From: LMUY01 sp964246185
GTDB taxonomy: Bacteria; Pseudomonadota; Alphaproteobacteria; Acetobacterales; Acetobacteraceae
Assembly: GCA_964246185.1 (NCBI GenBank)
Contig: CAXTPP010000112.1
Coordinates: 1-11,548 of the forward strand
Direction: 5' to 3'
DNA: 11,548 nucleotides
In this document: positions 1-7,690 of the stretch, in pieces
Numbering within the stretch: the stretch's first letter is position 1
Layout of the letters: each line of letters opens with the position of its first letter
Program-made: the position numbers and the translations under genes
The notes under the pieces: generated by a model
Told to the model about the DNA's origin: nothing
Seen by the model: only the letters and a program-made list of their open reading frames with translations
The model's database searches: none

Positions 1-218
1 TGAACCCACCTGAACCAAGTCCCTCAACACTCCACGAAAACGCGGCAGCTTCAACGAGCTGCGCGCCCACCTTCAACTCTTCCTGAATGCCTACAACCAT
101 GCCCGCCGCCTCAAGGCGCTGCGCGGCCTCACCCCCTGCGAGTTCACCTGTCGAGCCTGGACCCAAGAACCAAAACGGTTCAGCCTCAACCCGTCACACC
201 ACACTCCGGCACTGAACA
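1..218 (+). pseudogene. IS481-family transposase, decayed C-terminal remnant
   Basis: The frame that reads FNELRAHLQLFLNAYNHARR from base 50 continues as LKALRGLTPCEF and ends near HHTPALNT. This is the characteristic C-terminus of IS481-family transposases (end of the DDE domain plus the 'RLKxLxGLTPYEF' block). Upstream, the same frame meets TGA at 11-13. The expected MNRT-type motif at 1-10 appears shifted by one base, so the copy is frameshifted and interrupted. No stop codon lies at the IS end: the frame runs through the inverted repeat into flanking DNA until TAA at 425-427. The rest of the element lies outside the window, so it is unknown whether the remainder is intact. The family call is firm. 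The inactivation call is good but rests on a short stretch. Confidence 0.8.
197..218 (+). repeat. IS481-type terminal inverted repeat (right end of left element)
   Basis: Read on the minus strand from base 218, the end begins TGTTCAGTGCCGGAGTGTGG. It matches the plus-strand sequence starting at 11482 at 19 of 22 positions, the first eight being identical. It coincides with the last codons of the transposase remnant, as expected for this IS group, where the gene runs into the inverted repeat. The exact outer boundary at 218 is inferred from the TGT...ACA end rule. Confidence 0.75.
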
Positions 219-437
219 CCGATCAGCACGCATTAGATCATCTGAGGTCTACTTGGCCCATCGCTTGGTTGCCGCTGCCCTTGCCACCTCCGCCCTTGCG
301 CCCCATGGACACCGCCGCCGCATCCTGGCTGCTGTCGGGCGGCGGGGCGTCCTCTTCCTCCCCCGCCCCAACCTGGCAGGGCTTCACCCTTGGAAAGGGC
401 TTTTGCAGACGATCAGTTTCAAACTAAGGCACTGCCG
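219..437. other. Intergenic stretch without a credible gene
   Basis: Between the IS end and the palindromic repeat no frame has family-like content or a ribosome binding site. The plus-strand frame opening at 253 is Arg/Pro/Ala-rich, runs through the repeat and into the antisense of the next gene, and is judged spurious. A short hairpin CCCTT-gga-AAGGG at about 387-399 is followed by CTTTT. It resembles a weak terminator for rightward transcription leaving the IS remnant, but this is speculative. Confidence 0.5.
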
Positions 438-505
438 CCCAGAGACTCTGCATCTGGACTCCGCCAAAGGCAAAGCTTTTGGCGGAGTCTGGACGGAGCC
501 CAGCG
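438..505. repeat. Dispersed palindromic intergenic repeat, short copy
   Basis: The perfect 12-bp inverted repeat GACTCCGCCAAA (457-468) and TTTGGCGGAGTC (478-489) has a 9-base loop. Flanking blocks recur at 9220-9333: the left block 438-471 matches 9220-9253 at 31 of 34 positions, and the right block 478-505 matches 9307-9333 with one deletion and one substitution. The element abuts the stop codon of the minus-strand operon (506-508), so its hairpin would form in the 3' end of that transcript. It could help terminate or stabilise the RNA. There is no T-run directly after the stem in the minus direction, so a classical intrinsic terminator is doubtful. Confidence 0.8.
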
Positions 506-1093
506 CTAATCCGCCAGTCCCTGTTGCAGCGTCTGTGCTAGGGTGCCCAGCCTCGCTTCCATCTGCACCGGCGCCTCGCAGGCGTATCGGATGGTCCGCT
601 CCGTCGCGTCATACTCCCGGATCAGCGCCGCGCGACGGCTTATCACCTCATCCCGCCGTGCGTCCGGCGCGTCCGGCGGCAAGGCGCGCAACTCGGCGGT
701 GACGCTGGATGTGGTTTCAGCGACGGCGCGTTGCCGCCGGGCAATGCTGCGCAGCCGTTCGATGATGTCGGCGCGCTGGGCGTTGACCTCGTCCACCAGT
801 CCGGCGAACACCTGCGCCAGCACCTTGGGGCGATCCGGCGGCGGCACGGTCGCCACGAACGCGTTGAGCTGAGCTGCGGCGTCCTGGGCCGGCACCGCCC
901 GGGGCGAGGCGGCCGCCACGGCGGCGGCCACGCGCGGGTCGGCGCGCCAGTCGCCGGCCGCCGGGTCACCGGGCCAGAGCGACGCGGCGGAAAGCGTCGG
1001 CACCAGGCGCTGCATGCAGGGCCAGTCCGGGTCAACCGGCGGCCCGGCCGCGCAGAGGGCCAGCGCGGTCAAACCCAGCGCTGCCAGCCTCAT
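506..1093 (-). CDS. Small exported helical protein of the PQQ/lanthanide ABC operon (LutG-position)
   Basis: This 195-residue protein starts at an ATG whose last bases overlap the TGA of the permease gene (ATGA, 1090-1093), so translation is probably coupled. Residues 1-16 form a signal peptide (LAALGLTALALCAAG). The mature protein opens with PDWPCMQRLVP (Cys26), followed by a Trp/Pro-rich segment. Residues of about 70-195 are largely helical and charged, with heptad-like stretches near 95-125 and 150-190, suggesting a periplasmic coiled coil. A second cysteine, Cys172, could pair with Cys26. No enzymatic motif is visible. Exported proteins of this sort occupy the slot after the permease in lanthanide-uptake clusters; by position it resembles LutG of Methylorubrum, from memory and not by alignment. 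Function is unknown; a periplasmic accessory role is inferred. It is the last gene of the operon and is followed directly by the palindromic repeat. Confidence 0.8.
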   Translation of the reverse strand: MRLAALGLTALALCAAGPPVDPDWPCMQRLVPTLSAASLWPGDPAAGDWRADPRVAAAVAAASPRAVPAQDAAAQLNAFVATVPPPDRPKVLAQVFAGLVDEVNAQRADIIERLRSIARRQRAVAETTSSVTAELRALPPDAPDARRDEVISRRAALIREYDATERTIRYACEAPVQMEARLGTLAQTLQQGLAD

Positions 1094-1902
1094 TCCGCCG
1101 CCGCCAGCGCCCGCCGGGCCATCAAGCCCCGGCCGGGATCGTAGCCCACCGCCGCCATCGTCATGAACACGGCGCTGCAGCCGATCACCACGGACGCGGC
1201 CAGCCAGTCCACCTTGCCATACAGGGCGAACCGGATCAGTTCGGTCGCTGACGTGAACGGATTGAGTTGGCACGCCCACCATAGCAGCAAGCTGCTCTCC
1301 TTCACCCGCCACAGCGGATAAAGCGCCGAGGAGGCGAAGAACATCGGGAAGATGACGAAGTTCATCACGCCAGCGAAATTCTCCAGCTGGCGGATGAAGG
1401 AGGACAGCACCAGCCCTAGCGCGCCGAGCATCAGGCCCGACAGCACCAGCGCCGGCAGCACGGCGACATAGCCGTAGAGTGGCGGCTCTATTTCCCAGAA
1501 CCAGGCGATGCCGAGGAACAGGTAGGACTGCACCACTGCCACCGCGACGCCCGCGAGCAGCTTGCACAGCAGCAGGAACCAGCGCGGGAAGGGGCTGACC
1601 ATCAGCGTCTTCATGCTGCCCATCTCGCGGTCGTACACCATGGACAGGCTGCTCTGCATGCCGTTGAACAGCTCGATCATCGCGATCAGCCCCGGTGCGA
1701 TGTAGACCTCGTACGGGACATAGGTTTCGTAGGGCGGGATGATCGACACGCCCAGCACGAAGCGGAACCCGGCGGCAAAGATCGCCAGCCACACCAGCGG
1801 GCGCACCAGGGCCGAGATGAACCGGCCGCGCTGGTGCACCCAGCGCAGCGCCTCCCGCCGCACGATGCCGACCAGGCAGCGCCCATAGGCTGTCCCGGTC
1901 AT
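1090..1902 (-). CDS. ABC-2 type permease, PQQ-dependent alcohol dehydrogenase/lanthanide system (LutF/PedC-type)
   Basis: This 270-residue integral membrane protein starts with ATG at 1902, overlapping the ATPase stop codon (ATGA, 1899-1902). The N-terminal charged segment (RREALRWVHQRGRF) leads into a first membrane helix (LVRPLVWLAIFAAGFRFVL). There is then a periplasmic loop, a helix near ELFNGM, and the ABC-2 hallmark YDREMGSMKTLMVSPFPR at about residues 90-107. Four further hydrophobic segments follow, giving about six in all. This matches the ABC-2 permease associated with PQQ-dependent catabolism (TIGR03861). Homologues, LutF in Methylorubrum and PedC in Pseudomonas putida, belong to transporters required for lanthanide-dependent growth. 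ABC-2 permeases are more often exporters, so the import direction here rests on those homologues and on the periplasmic binding protein encoded in the same operon. Family assignment is confident; the substrate is inferred. Confidence 0.9.
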   Translation of the reverse strand: MTGTAYGRCLVGIVRREALRWVHQRGRFISALVRPLVWLAIFAAGFRFVLGVSIIPPYETYVPYEVYIAPGLIAMIELFNGMQSSLSMVYDREMGSMKTLMVSPFPRWFLLLCKLLAGVAVAVVQSYLFLGIAWFWEIEPPLYGYVAVLPALVLSGLMLGALGLVLSSFIRQLENFAGVMNFVIFPMFFASSALYPLWRVKESSLLLWWACQLNPFTSATELIRFALYGKVDWLAASVVIGCSAVFMTMAAVGYDPGRGLMARRALAAAE

Positions 1903-2618
1903 GCCGCCACCCTGGTCAGCTGCTCGAAGGCTGCCCGCAGCTCCGCGGCGCCGGTCTGCGCCAGCACCTCCGTCACGCCGCCGTGCGCCAGGATGCGGCC
2001 GTGGTGCAGCACGATCACCTTGGCGCCCTCGCCGGCCTCGTCGATCAGGTGGGTGGCCCACAGCACCGCCAGGCCGCGGTCCCGGCACAGGCCGCGGACA
2101 TGCTGGAGCAGGAAGCTGCGGCTCTCCATGTCCAGGCCCGCGGTCGGCTCGTCCAGCAGCAGCAGCGCCGGCTCGTGCAGCAGCGCGCGGGCCAGCTCCA
2201 CCCGGCGCTTCTGCCCGCCCGAGAGCAGCCGCACCCGGTCGTCCATGCGCTCTGACAGGCTGACCCGGGCCAGCTCGTCGCGGATGCGAGGGGCCGCCAC
2301 GGCGCGGGACAGGCCGTGCAGGGCCGCGTGGTAGGCGAGATTCTGCCGCACCGTCAGGTCCAGGTCGAGCGTCGGCTGCTGGAACACCACGCCCATGCGC
2401 GCGAGGGCGGCCGAAGCATCGGCGGTGAACGGCTTGCCGAACACCGCGATGCGGCCGTGGTGCGCGTGATACAGCCGGGTGATCAGCGCGAACAGCGTCG
2501 TCTTGCCAGCGCCGTTCTGCCCGAGCAGCACGGTGAAGTCGCCGGAGTGCAGGCTGAAGCCGACCTGGTCCAGCACCGTGCGGTTGCCGAAGCGGTGGGT
2601 CAGCCCCTGCACGTCCAA
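1899..2618 (-). CDS. ABC transporter ATP-binding protein, PQQ-dependent alcohol dehydrogenase/lanthanide system (LutE/PedB-type)
   Basis: Cytoplasmic ATPase that powers the adjacent ABC-2 permease. All ABC motifs are present, numbered from the TTG chosen here: Walker A GQNGAGKTT (33-41), Q-loop FQQP (79-82), signature LSGGQ (131-135), Walker B LLLLDEP (151-157), D-loop AGLD and H-loop His189. Length is about 239 residues, matching the PQQ-associated ATPase family TIGR03864. The start is uncertain: no ATG lies in frame near the expected N-terminus. TTG at 2616-2618 places the domain start correctly, and GTG at 2610-2612 is an alternative. Neither has a clear Shine-Dalgarno, which suggests coupling to the propeller gene ending 14 bases upstream, or extension into that gene. 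An upstream ATA at 2634-2636, overlapping the propeller stop, would be non-canonical. The gene overlaps the permease by four bases. Confidence 0.9.
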   Translation of the reverse strand: MDVQGLTHRFGNRTVLDQVGFSLHSGDFTVLLGQNGAGKTTLFALITRLYHAHHGRIAVFGKPFTADASAALARMGVVFQQPTLDLDLTVRQNLAYHAALHGLSRAVAAPRIRDELARVSLSERMDDRVRLLSGGQKRRVELARALLHEPALLLLDEPTAGLDMESRSFLLQHVRGLCRDRGLAVLWATHLIDEAGEGAKVIVLHHGRILAHGGVTEVLAQTGAAELRAAFEQLTRVAA

Positions 2619-2632
2619 GGCGGGAAAGGCGA

Positions 2633-3595
2633 CTATGGCGCCACCACCACGCCCCAGGGCAGTTGGCCCACCGGCACCGACTTGGTGACACGCAGGGCGT
2701 CCACGTCGATCACGGACAGATCGTTGCTGACGCCGTTGGTGGTGTAGAGCCGCTTGCCGTCGAGCGAGAACGCCAGGTTCCAGACGCGCTGGCCGACCAG
2801 CAGGTATTTGCGGACCTCGTAGCTGTGGGTGTCCACCACCGCCACGCGGTTGGCCGGGCCGAGGGCGACGAACGCGGTGTTGCCGTCCGCGGTGAGCGCG
2901 ATGCCCACCGGCTGCACGCTTTCCGCCGGCACGCCGGGGATGGCGAAGGAGATGGTGTGCAGCACCGTGTGCGCCGCCGCGTCGATCACCGCGACCGTGC
3001 CGCCGACCTCCGAGCTGACCCAGACCTGCGCGCCGTCCGCGGTGAAGCGCGCGACGCGGGGGCGGCTGCCGACCAGCACGTTGGCGATCGGCTTCTCCGT
3101 TCCCGTGTCGATGAAGTGCGCCATGCTGGTGGTCTCGGAGGTGTTGACCAGCACCTTGCCGTCCGGGCTCACCCCCATGCCCTCCGGCTCCACGCCGACG
3201 GGGATCTCCGTCCGCACCCGGCCCGCCGCCAGGTCCAGGATGGAGACCATGTTGTCGTTCTCGTTGGCGATGTAGAGCGTGGCGCCGTCCGGGCTGAGCG
3301 CGAACAGCTCCGGGTCCGGCCCGCTCGGCAGGATGCGGTCCACGGTGAGGGTCTTGAGGTCCATCTCCTCCACGTGGTCGCTGTCGCTGGTGCAGATGTA
3401 GAGGTGGGCCTTGTCCTTGCTGAGCACGATGCCGCGCGGCCGGTCGCCCACCGGCACCGTGCTGGTGACGGCCATGGTGGCGGCGTCGATCACGGTGATG
3501 GTGTTGTCCTTCTCGTTGGACACGAACAGCCGCTCCGCCCGGGCGGCCGAGCTGCCGAGCAGGAGCGCGCAGACGGTGGCGGTCAGAATTTGCAT
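2633..3595 (-). CDS. PQQ-associated seven-bladed YVTN beta-propeller protein, periplasmic
   Basis: 320 residues with a signal peptide (1-20, ending SSAARA-E). Seven blade repeats of the form 'xVxNxxxxxVxVIDxxTxxV' begin near residues 24, 66, 108, 149, 192, 242 and 284 (for example FVSNEKDNTITVID and YTTNGVSNDLSVID). Each is followed by 'VPVGxxPxGxxxSPDGxxLY' spacers, which predicts one complete seven-bladed propeller. This matches the beta-propeller family linked to PQQ-dependent catabolism (TIGR03866), counted with the lanthanide-uptake operon as PedA2 in Pseudomonas or a Lut periplasmic component. The ATG at 3595 has GGAG five bases upstream and overlaps the 3' end of the binding-protein gene by 13 bases. 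Its biochemical role is not established; a periplasmic metal- or complex-binding partner of the transporter is plausible. A second propeller of the same architecture is encoded at 9968-10906. Confidence 0.9.
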   Translation of the reverse strand: MQILTATVCALLLGSSAARAERLFVSNEKDNTITVIDAATMAVTSTVPVGDRPRGIVLSKDKAHLYICTSDSDHVEEMDLKTLTVDRILPSGPDPELFALSPDGATLYIANENDNMVSILDLAAGRVRTEIPVGVEPEGMGVSPDGKVLVNTSETTSMAHFIDTGTEKPIANVLVGSRPRVARFTADGAQVWVSSEVGGTVAVIDAAAHTVLHTISFAIPGVPAESVQPVGIALTADGNTAFVALGPANRVAVVDTHSYEVRKYLLVGQRVWNLAFSLDGKRLYTTNGVSNDLSVIDVDALRVTKSVPVGQLPWGVVVAP

Positions 3596-4770
3596 GTCGT
3601 CTCCGGCTGGTCGATCCCGAGCGTGTCGAGCTCGGAGAACTGGTGGAGGTAGCCCGGCTGCGGGCTGACCGACACGAGGCTGCGCGCATCGGCCAGCAGC
3701 ACCGGCTGGCGCAGCTGGCCGTCCCAGGGGCGGAAGGTGAGGCGTGCGCCCTTGAACGCGGCCAGCTCGAACTTCGGCCCGCGGAGATAGTCGCCGATGG
3801 CCGCTGGGTCAGGGCTGGCGCCGCGGCTGGCGGCCTCGCCGACGGCGCGCACCGCCATCCAAGCCCCGAAATCCTTCTCGGTCATGGGCCGGCTGGCCTG
3901 CTTGAGGAAGCGGGCTTGCAGCTGGGTGGCGCCCCACTGCTCGAACGGCGGCGCCCAGGCGGTGGGAACCAGGCCCTGGGTGCCGGCGATCGGCCGCGGG
4001 TCGGTGGTGCGGTAGGCCAGGTCGTCGCCGAACTCGTCCGTGGTGTCCGCGACGACCAGCACGTCGTAGGACAAGCCTTGGGTGAAGCGCCCGACTTCCG
4101 CCCCGATGCTGACATGCCCGGTGTCGGTGCGTTGCGCGCCGGGCTGGAAGGTCCACGGCTTGTCGGCGGCGATGCGGAGCTGGAACTTCTTGGCCGAGCG
4201 GCGCAGCGCGTCGGCATAGGCCTTGTCGTCCGGCGTGCGGCCCTGCACCAGCAGCACGCTGCGCCAGGTTTTCACCGCGAGGTACTGCATCAGCGCGTCC
4301 GCCAGCATGGCCCGGCTCGGCAGCAGGTGCAGCACGCGCGCCCGGCAATCCGCGCCGCGCAGGCTGTCGTCCTGGCTGGTGGCGTCCAGGAAGGTCGCGC
4401 CGCGCGCCTCCGGCAGGTCGGCCACCTGCAGCAGCAGCGGCGCGGGCAGGTCGGTGACGATGGTGCGACTGCCGCCAGCCAGCAGGGCGCGCGCGGCGTC
4501 CATTACGGACTCGGCATCCGGCTGCAGCGACTCGTGCAGCACGAAATCCTGGTCGAGGAACCGCCCGGTGGTCTGGTCGTCAGCCAGCGCCAGCCGCGCG
4601 CCTTGCACGCCCTCGTCGGTCAGCGGCGGGTCGAGCGTCACGGTGGGGGAGGCGTGCTTGGGCGTGAGCGCGAGGTAGGCGATCTCGACGCGCGACGGCT
4701 CGGCCGCCTGGCCCGCTACGGCAGACAGGCACGCCAACAGCAGCACAACTGGACCGGGCAGCGCCGGCAT
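3583..4770 (-). CDS. ABC transporter periplasmic binding protein, PQQ-dependent alcohol dehydrogenase/lanthanide system (LutA/PedA1-type)
   Basis: 395 residues; signal peptide about 1-23 (VVLLLACLSAVAGQAAE). The mature N-terminus VEIAYLALTP and the LTDEGVQGARLALADDQTTG segment are typical of the LivK-like type I binding fold as used in TIGR03863. Further family-like blocks are DCRARVLHLLPSRAMLADAL (141-160, Cys142), the KTWRSVLLVQGRTPDDKAYADALRRSAKKF region (167-196) and a C-terminal TCKF (Cys393). ATG at 4770 is chosen because GGGGAA lies just upstream. ATG at 4797 would add nine residues including two lysines and give a more classical signal peptide, so either is possible. It is the first gene of the minus-strand operon. 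Homologues (LutA, PedA1) are required for efficient lanthanide-dependent growth; the ligand here is inferred. Pairing a type I binding protein with an ABC-2 permease is unusual among ABC systems. Confidence 0.88.
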   Translation of the reverse strand: MPALPGPVVLLLACLSAVAGQAAEPSRVEIAYLALTPKHASPTVTLDPPLTDEGVQGARLALADDQTTGRFLDQDFVLHESLQPDAESVMDAARALLAGGSRTIVTDLPAPLLLQVADLPEARGATFLDATSQDDSLRGADCRARVLHLLPSRAMLADALMQYLAVKTWRSVLLVQGRTPDDKAYADALRRSAKKFQLRIAADKPWTFQPGAQRTDTGHVSIGAEVGRFTQGLSYDVLVVADTTDEFGDDLAYRTTDPRPIAGTQGLVPTAWAPPFEQWGATQLQARFLKQASRPMTEKDFGAWMAVRAVGEAASRGASPDPAAIGDYLRGPKFELAAFKGARLTFRPWDGQLRQPVLLADARSLVSVSPQPGYLHQFSELDTLGIDQPETTCKF

Positions 4771-4797
4771 CGGTTTCCCCACAGCTTTTGACGGCAT

Positions 4798-4935
4798 GAT
4801 GGCCCCGGCGCGCCCGCTTGTCAGCCCCCCACACGCGGACCTGGGCGCGCACCTGGGCGCGCACCCGGGCGCGCGATTGACAATCGGGCGGCTTGTGGGC
4901 GCATTGCTAAGCAGGAACTGCCTTGGGAGGGGCGG
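4798..4935. promoter_or_regulatory. Divergent promoter region between the two ABC operons
   Basis: The 138 bases separate the minus-strand Lut-type operon from the plus-strand SsuABC-type operon, so both promoters should lie here. A perfect -35 hexamer TTGACA is at 4877-4882 on the plus strand, but no good -10 follows at 16-18 bases (the best is GCTAAG at 4906-4911, spaced too far). The nine bases ATTGACAAT are nearly symmetric, so a -35-like TTGTCA also faces the minus operon. A tandem repeat ends exactly at the TTGACA. The strong ribosome binding site GGGAGGGG at 4925-4932 decides the plus-strand start at 4936. Confidence 0.45.
4841..4876. repeat. 12-bp tandem repeat, three units, in the divergent promoter region
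   Basis: CTGGGCGCGCAC occurs at 4841-4852 and again identically at 4853-4864. A third unit, CCGGGCGCGCGA (4865-4876), has three mismatches. Each unit contains the self-complementary GCGCGC. The array abuts TTGACA (4877-4882). Its position fits a multi-site regulator binding array, but a slipped GC-rich repeat without function is equally possible. Confidence 0.7.
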
Positions 4936-5898
4936 ATGCATTACGGACGCCGCGCGATGCTGCTCGCCCCCGTCGCGGCGTTGGTCCGTGCGCGCCCGGC
5001 GGCGGCTGCGGCTGTGGTCCGTGTCGGCACGCTGCGGTTTGGCTCGGTGGTTTGGGAGCTGGACGTGATGCGCGTCCATCGGCTGGACGAGGCGGCGGGC
5101 GTCGTGGTGACGCCGGTCGAGTTCGCCGCCACCCAGGCGACGCAGGTGGCGCTGCAGGCGGGCGCGGTGGACGTGATCGTGCAGGATTGGCTGTGGGTGT
5201 CGCGGCAGCGGGCGACGGGTGCGGCGTTCACGCTCTCCCCCAGCTCCGGTGCGCTGGGCGCGGTGGTGGCGCCGCCGGGCTCGCCGGTGCGGGCGGTGCG
5301 GGACCTGGCTGGGCGGCGGCTCGGCATCGCGGGCAGCCCGATCGACAAGAGCTGGCTCATCCTGCGGGCCTACATGCAGCGGACCCTGAACATCGACCTC
5401 GACAAGGGCGCGGCCAAGACATACGGCCCGCCGCCGCTGCTGGCCGAGCAGCTGGCGCAGGGGCGGCTCGACGCCGTGCTGACCTACTGGCCGTTCGCTG
5501 CAAGGGCGGAGGCGGCGGGGCAGCGCCGGGTGCTTGCGATGGAGGACGCGGTGGAGGCGCTGGGCATCCCGTCCGGCACGCCCTTCGTGGGCGCGGTGTT
5601 CTCCGATGGCTATGCCGCGCGCAACCCGGCAGCCGTGAGCGGCTTCGTCCAGGCTTCCGCCCAGGCCCGCGCGATCCTGGTGGCATCGGATGCGGAGTGG
5701 GACCGCATCGCCCCGCTTACCGGCGCATCCAGCCCGGACGAGCTGGCCCGGCTGCGCTCCGCCTACCGCCGCGGTGTTCCGGCCGAATGGAACCTGGCTG
5801 CGGTGCCGCAGCTCTATGACCTGCTGGCGGAGATCGGCGGCCCGGCCCTGGTCGGCCCGGCGACCCACCTGGCGCCCGGAACGCTCTGGACTGCATAG
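4936..5898 (+). CDS. ABC transporter substrate-binding protein, SsuA/TauA/NMT1-like
   Basis: 320 residues. GGAGG five bases before the ATG supports this start. The N-terminus YGRRAMLLAPVAALVRARP, then an Ala-run, resembles a short twin-arginine-type signal peptide, though it lacks the full consensus. The mature part shows the type II binding fold of nitrate/sulfonate/taurine-type proteins. These include VRVGTLRFGSVVWELDVM at the start of lobe 1, the ALQAGAVDVIVQDWLWVSRQ ligand-side segment, VRDLAGRRLGIAGSP at the hinge, and AEQLAQGRLDAVLTYWPF in lobe 2. The latter corresponds to the 'GxxDAxxxWxP' element of the family. It is the first gene of a three-gene importer operon, divergent from the Lut-type operon. 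Similar SsuA-like transporters occur beside xoxF-type methanol dehydrogenase genes, from memory. The substrate cannot be read from the sequence; sulfonate or taurine should not be assumed. Confidence 0.85.
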   Translation: MHYGRRAMLLAPVAALVRARPAAAAAVVRVGTLRFGSVVWELDVMRVHRLDEAAGVVVTPVEFAATQATQVALQAGAVDVIVQDWLWVSRQRATGAAFTLSPSSGALGAVVAPPGSPVRAVRDLAGRRLGIAGSPIDKSWLILRAYMQRTLNIDLDKGAAKTYGPPPLLAEQLAQGRLDAVLTYWPFAARAEAAGQRRVLAMEDAVEALGIPSGTPFVGAVFSDGYAARNPAAVSGFVQASAQARAILVASDAEWDRIAPLTGASSPDELARLRSAYRRGVPAEWNLAAVPQLYDLLAEIGGPALVGPATHLAPGTLWTA

Positions 5899-5926
5899 CC
5901 TGGTCCGAACAGCCCGTCTGTGGCCC

Positions 5927-6636
5927 GTGCTGGGCTTCCTCGCGCTGTGGGAGATGGCGGCGTGGCTGATCGGCAGCCGGCTGCTCCCCCCGGCCAGCGC
6001 CGTCGTCGCGGCCCTCGCCCGGGAGGCGGCATCGGGCCAGCTCGCGCGCAATCTCGGCTTGACCCTCGCCCGGGTCGCCTGTGCGTTCGCGGTCGCCATG
6101 GTGCTGGGGGCGGCGCTGGGCTTGGCGATGGGCCGCGTGCGGTGGCTGGACCGGGCGCTGGACAGCCTGGTGACGGGTCTGCTGAACTTGCCCGCGCTGG
6201 TCACCATCGTGCTGATCTACGTCTGGTTCGGCCTCAGCGAGGCGACCGTGATCGCCTCGGTGGCGCTGAACAAGCTGCCGGGCACAGCCATCACGGTGCG
6301 GGAAGGCGCGCGCGCGCTGGACCAGGGGCTGATCGACATGGCGACCAGCTTCCGCATGGGGCGTGGCCGGGTCCTGCGGCACGTCGTGTTGCCGCAGCTC
6401 TATCCCTACCTGTTCGCAGCCGCACGGTCGGGTTTCGCGCTGATCTGGAAGATCGTGCTGGTGGCGGAGCTGCTGGGCCGCAGCGACGGCGTCGGCTTCC
6501 AGATCGGCATCTACTTCCAGCTGTTCGACGTGACCGGCATCCTCGCCTACACGCTGGCCTTCGTCCTCGTGGTGCAGCTCATCGAATGGCTGGCGCTGCA
6601 GCCGCTGGAACGGGCGGCGAACCGGTGGCGCAGCTG

Positions 6637-6637
<1 letters not shown>
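5927..6637 (+). CDS. ABC transporter permease, SsuC/TauC-like (BPD_transp_1)
   Basis: Inner-membrane permease of the second importer, at least 236 residues from GTG 5927. Hydrophobic segments: LGFLALWEMAAWLIG, VACAFAVAMVLGAALGLAMG, LLNLPALVTIVLIYVWF, a helix over SGFALIWKIVLVAELLG, and ILAYTLAFVLVVQLIEWLAL. The cytoplasmic EAA-type loop is IDMATSFRMGRGRVLRHVVLP, with conserved Gly and 'VxLP', and contacts the ATPase. The start is uncertain: no ATG occurs upstream in frame after the binding-protein stop, and GTG 5927 falls inside the first membrane segment. CTG at 5892-5894 or 5901-5903 would give a fuller N-terminus (LVRTARLWP) and couple translation to the preceding gene. The stop overlaps the ATPase ATG by one base (TGATG, 6635-6639). 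It is slightly shorter than typical SsuC/TauC proteins (about 250-275 residues), consistent with an unresolved start. Confidence 0.85.
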
Positions 6638-7306
<669 letters not shown>

Positions 7307-7323
<17 letters not shown>

Positions 7324-7690
7324 GCGTTTCGAGGTAGGCGATCACGTTGGCGCGGTCCTCGTCCTTCTTCAGGCCGACGAAGATCATCCGCGTGCCCGGC
7401 ACGACGCCGCGGGGATCGACCAGGTAGTGGTCGAGCGTGGGCTGGTCCCAGGTGACGTCGTATGCCTTCATGGCGTCGGAGTAGTTGAAGCTGGCGATGC
7501 TGTGCGACGGGCGCCCGACCACGCCGTAAAGGCTCGGGCCGATCTTGTTCTCGCCCTCCTTGACCGAGTGGCAGATGCCGCATTTGTTGAACACGATCTT
7601 GCCGGCTGCGGCGTCGCCCTCGTCGGCGTGGACCTGGCCCGTCCCGGCCATGGCCAGCACGATCGCTGCAAACGCTGTCAAGGTGCGCAT
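7307..7690 (-). CDS. Class I c-type cytochrome, periplasmic (cytochrome c2/c550-like)
   Basis: 127 residues with a signal peptide (1-22, MAGTGQVHA-D). One haem c site, CGICH, is at residues 37-41 with His41 as axial ligand. Downstream GPSLYGVVGRP (51-61), the YSDAMK and LDHYLVDP segments, and VPGTRMIFVGLK (97-108), with Met102 as likely sixth ligand, form the standard cytochrome c2 pattern ending DRANVIAYLETLK. It would carry electrons in the periplasm. In this setting it is a candidate acceptor for a PQQ alcohol dehydrogenase or a carrier to the terminal oxidase. It looks like a general c2-type protein, not the larger MxaG/XoxG cytochromes. GGGGAGAG about nine bases before ATG 7690 supports the start. 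It is transcribed opposite to its neighbours. Confidence 0.93.

Noticed and set aside
253..702. Plus-strand 149-codon open frame after the IS remnant
   Set aside because: Arg/Pro/Ala-rich composition, no ribosome binding site, crosses the palindromic repeat and continues antisense to the 506-1093 gene.
2663..3652. Plus-strand 329-codon open frame antisense to the beta-propeller gene
   Set aside because: His/Asp/Arg-rich shadow of a strongly supported seven-bladed propeller on the other strand; no family pattern of its own.
3643..4791. Plus-strand 382-codon open frame antisense to the LutA-type gene
   Set aside because: Gly/Arg/Gln-rich mirror of a real gene with a signal peptide and family motifs; typical of high-GC DNA.
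5717..6382. Minus-strand 221-codon open frame opposite the SsuC-like permease
   Set aside because: No hydrophobic or domain pattern, while the plus strand has membrane helices and an EAA loop.
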